Assembly: GCA_020796225.1 (NCBI GenBank)
Contig: CM036767.1
Span: 20,838,927 to 20,902,926 of the forward strand
Length of the DNA: 64,000 nt
Source: Arion vulgaris
Taxonomy: Eukaryota; Mollusca; Gastropoda; Stylommatophora; Arionidae
Direction: 5' to 3'
Position 1 is the first letter of the stretch. Every line of letters starts with the position of its first letter. This document shows positions 63,399 through 64,000 of the stretch, in pieces. The position numbers and the translations under genes were made by a program. The notes beneath the pieces were generated by a model, which searched no databases, had not been told where the DNA came from, and was given only the letters and a program-made list of their open reading frames with translations.

Positions 63399-63590
63399 CA
63401 TCGTCGTCCTAGTGGTTACCTAGTGGGGCCTAAATTAGGTGTGTAAGGAATAGAACCACTGTTGCCTGGCGTCTAAGGAAATTGAGCGTGGGGCTAGCTA
63501 CCACACCTCACCATGTAAAAAAATAAATACTAGATAGGCACAGAAATCATAACTAGATAACTCATTCATAACTCGCAACACAAGGAAGAA
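63399..63590 (+). mobile_element. SINE A/B-like element, diverged
   Basis: CCTAGTGGTTACCTAGTGGG, GGAATAGAACCACTGTTGCC and a GAAGAAGAAG tail share the A-family start and tail, but the middle (CACACCTCACCATGTAAAAA) is different. Confidence 0.6.
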
Positions 63591-63720
63591 GAAGAACTGT
63601 ACAAGAAAGGACTAGAAAATGTGAAGAGATCTGGAAAGGATAAATTGGATAGGAGGGCTTTGAAAGCCTTGGCTGCGGACCTATGCCTCCGCCCTACGAG
63701 CGAAAGGTAAAGAAGAAGAA
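63590..63720 (+). pseudogene. LINE type I fragment, 3' end
   Basis: Closing frame LDRRALKALAADLCLRPTSE, R, stop at 63710, followed by a (GAA)n tail. Relative of 24841-24993. Confidence 0.78.
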
Positions 63721-64000
63721 GAATGACGTGTTTTAGCAAGAGCTCGACATCAGAACTGATAAACTGTACCAGGTAGCTAGCGAGAGTCATGAAAAGACAT
63801 GATCGCCTACGCCGGCAATTGATTAATTGATACGCTCATGTACTACATCTGCATTACGTAAATAACAGTATTGCCAGAATTTTTCAAATGTTAATGGCAA
63901 CGTGAAATGTTGCAAGATGACATTTTAAGCCATATAAACCCCGCAAAGTGTCAAAGATTCTGTAAACTATTGGCCCGTGTAGACATCACGAGTAAATGAA
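63721..64000. other. Unassigned end of window
   Basis: No recognised element. Confidence 0.4.

Noticed and set aside
53542..64000. A sixth PRKG exon (rest of domain B)
   Set aside because: I looked for a GKGDWFGEKAL-like segment next to a splice acceptor and did not find one.

Overview
This is animal nuclear DNA, probably from a marine invertebrate with long repeat-rich introns. A mollusc or other lophotrochozoan is my best guess, and only a weak one. The only host gene I can recognise is a cGMP-dependent protein kinase, closest to the PRKG1 / foraging type. It is present as five short plus-strand exons covering cyclic-nucleotide-binding domain A and the start of domain B: 26631-26797, 40586-40678, 42721-42826, 51767-51830 and 53464-53541. 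Codon phases agree across the junctions, except that exon 2 carries several apparent single-base losses. The N-terminal exons and the kinase-domain exons were not found, so bases 26798-53463 are introns and the flanks are probably introns too.

The rest is almost entirely repeats. (1) At least five SINE-like families, named here A/B (related, (GAA)n tails), C (about 430 bp, tRNA-like head, (AATC)n tail), D and E (tRNA-like heads, shared nested locus at 4 kb) and G. (2) 5'-truncated, decayed 3' ends of non-LTR retrotransposon ORF2, about ten types, at more than twenty places. (3) DNA transposons: a 2170-bp Tc1/mariner-like element with ~105-bp inverted ends and a broken DD(82-83)E transposase, inserted in a 257-bp MITE whose empty copy lies at 63 kb; four short hAT-type elements, three with perfect 8-bp target duplications; and a further inverted-terminal element in two copies. 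(4) More than twenty tandem arrays with 4-84 bp units, the largest at 7.7-10.1 kb (AATTAACT-rich) and 34.0-36.2 kb (33-bp unit).

Layout: 0-7.7 kb minisatellites plus SINEs; 7.7-10.1 kb AT-rich satellite; 10-26 kb SINE/LINE fragments; 26.6 kb exon 1; 27.2-30.2 kb nested DNA transposons; 29.96-33.96 kb a two-copy ~2-kb tandem duplication, the second copy very noisy; 34-36.2 kb satellite; 40.6-42.8 kb exons 2 and 3; 43-49 kb arrays and LINE/SINE debris; 51.8-53.5 kb exons 4 and 5; 54-64 kb arrays, SINEs and MITEs.

I see no operons, tRNA or rRNA genes, or CRISPR arrays. Several places (exon 2, 32.0-34.0, 43.4-43.6, 45-46.3 and 56.0-56.3 kb) show clusters of small indels that look like consensus-sequence errors rather than biology.
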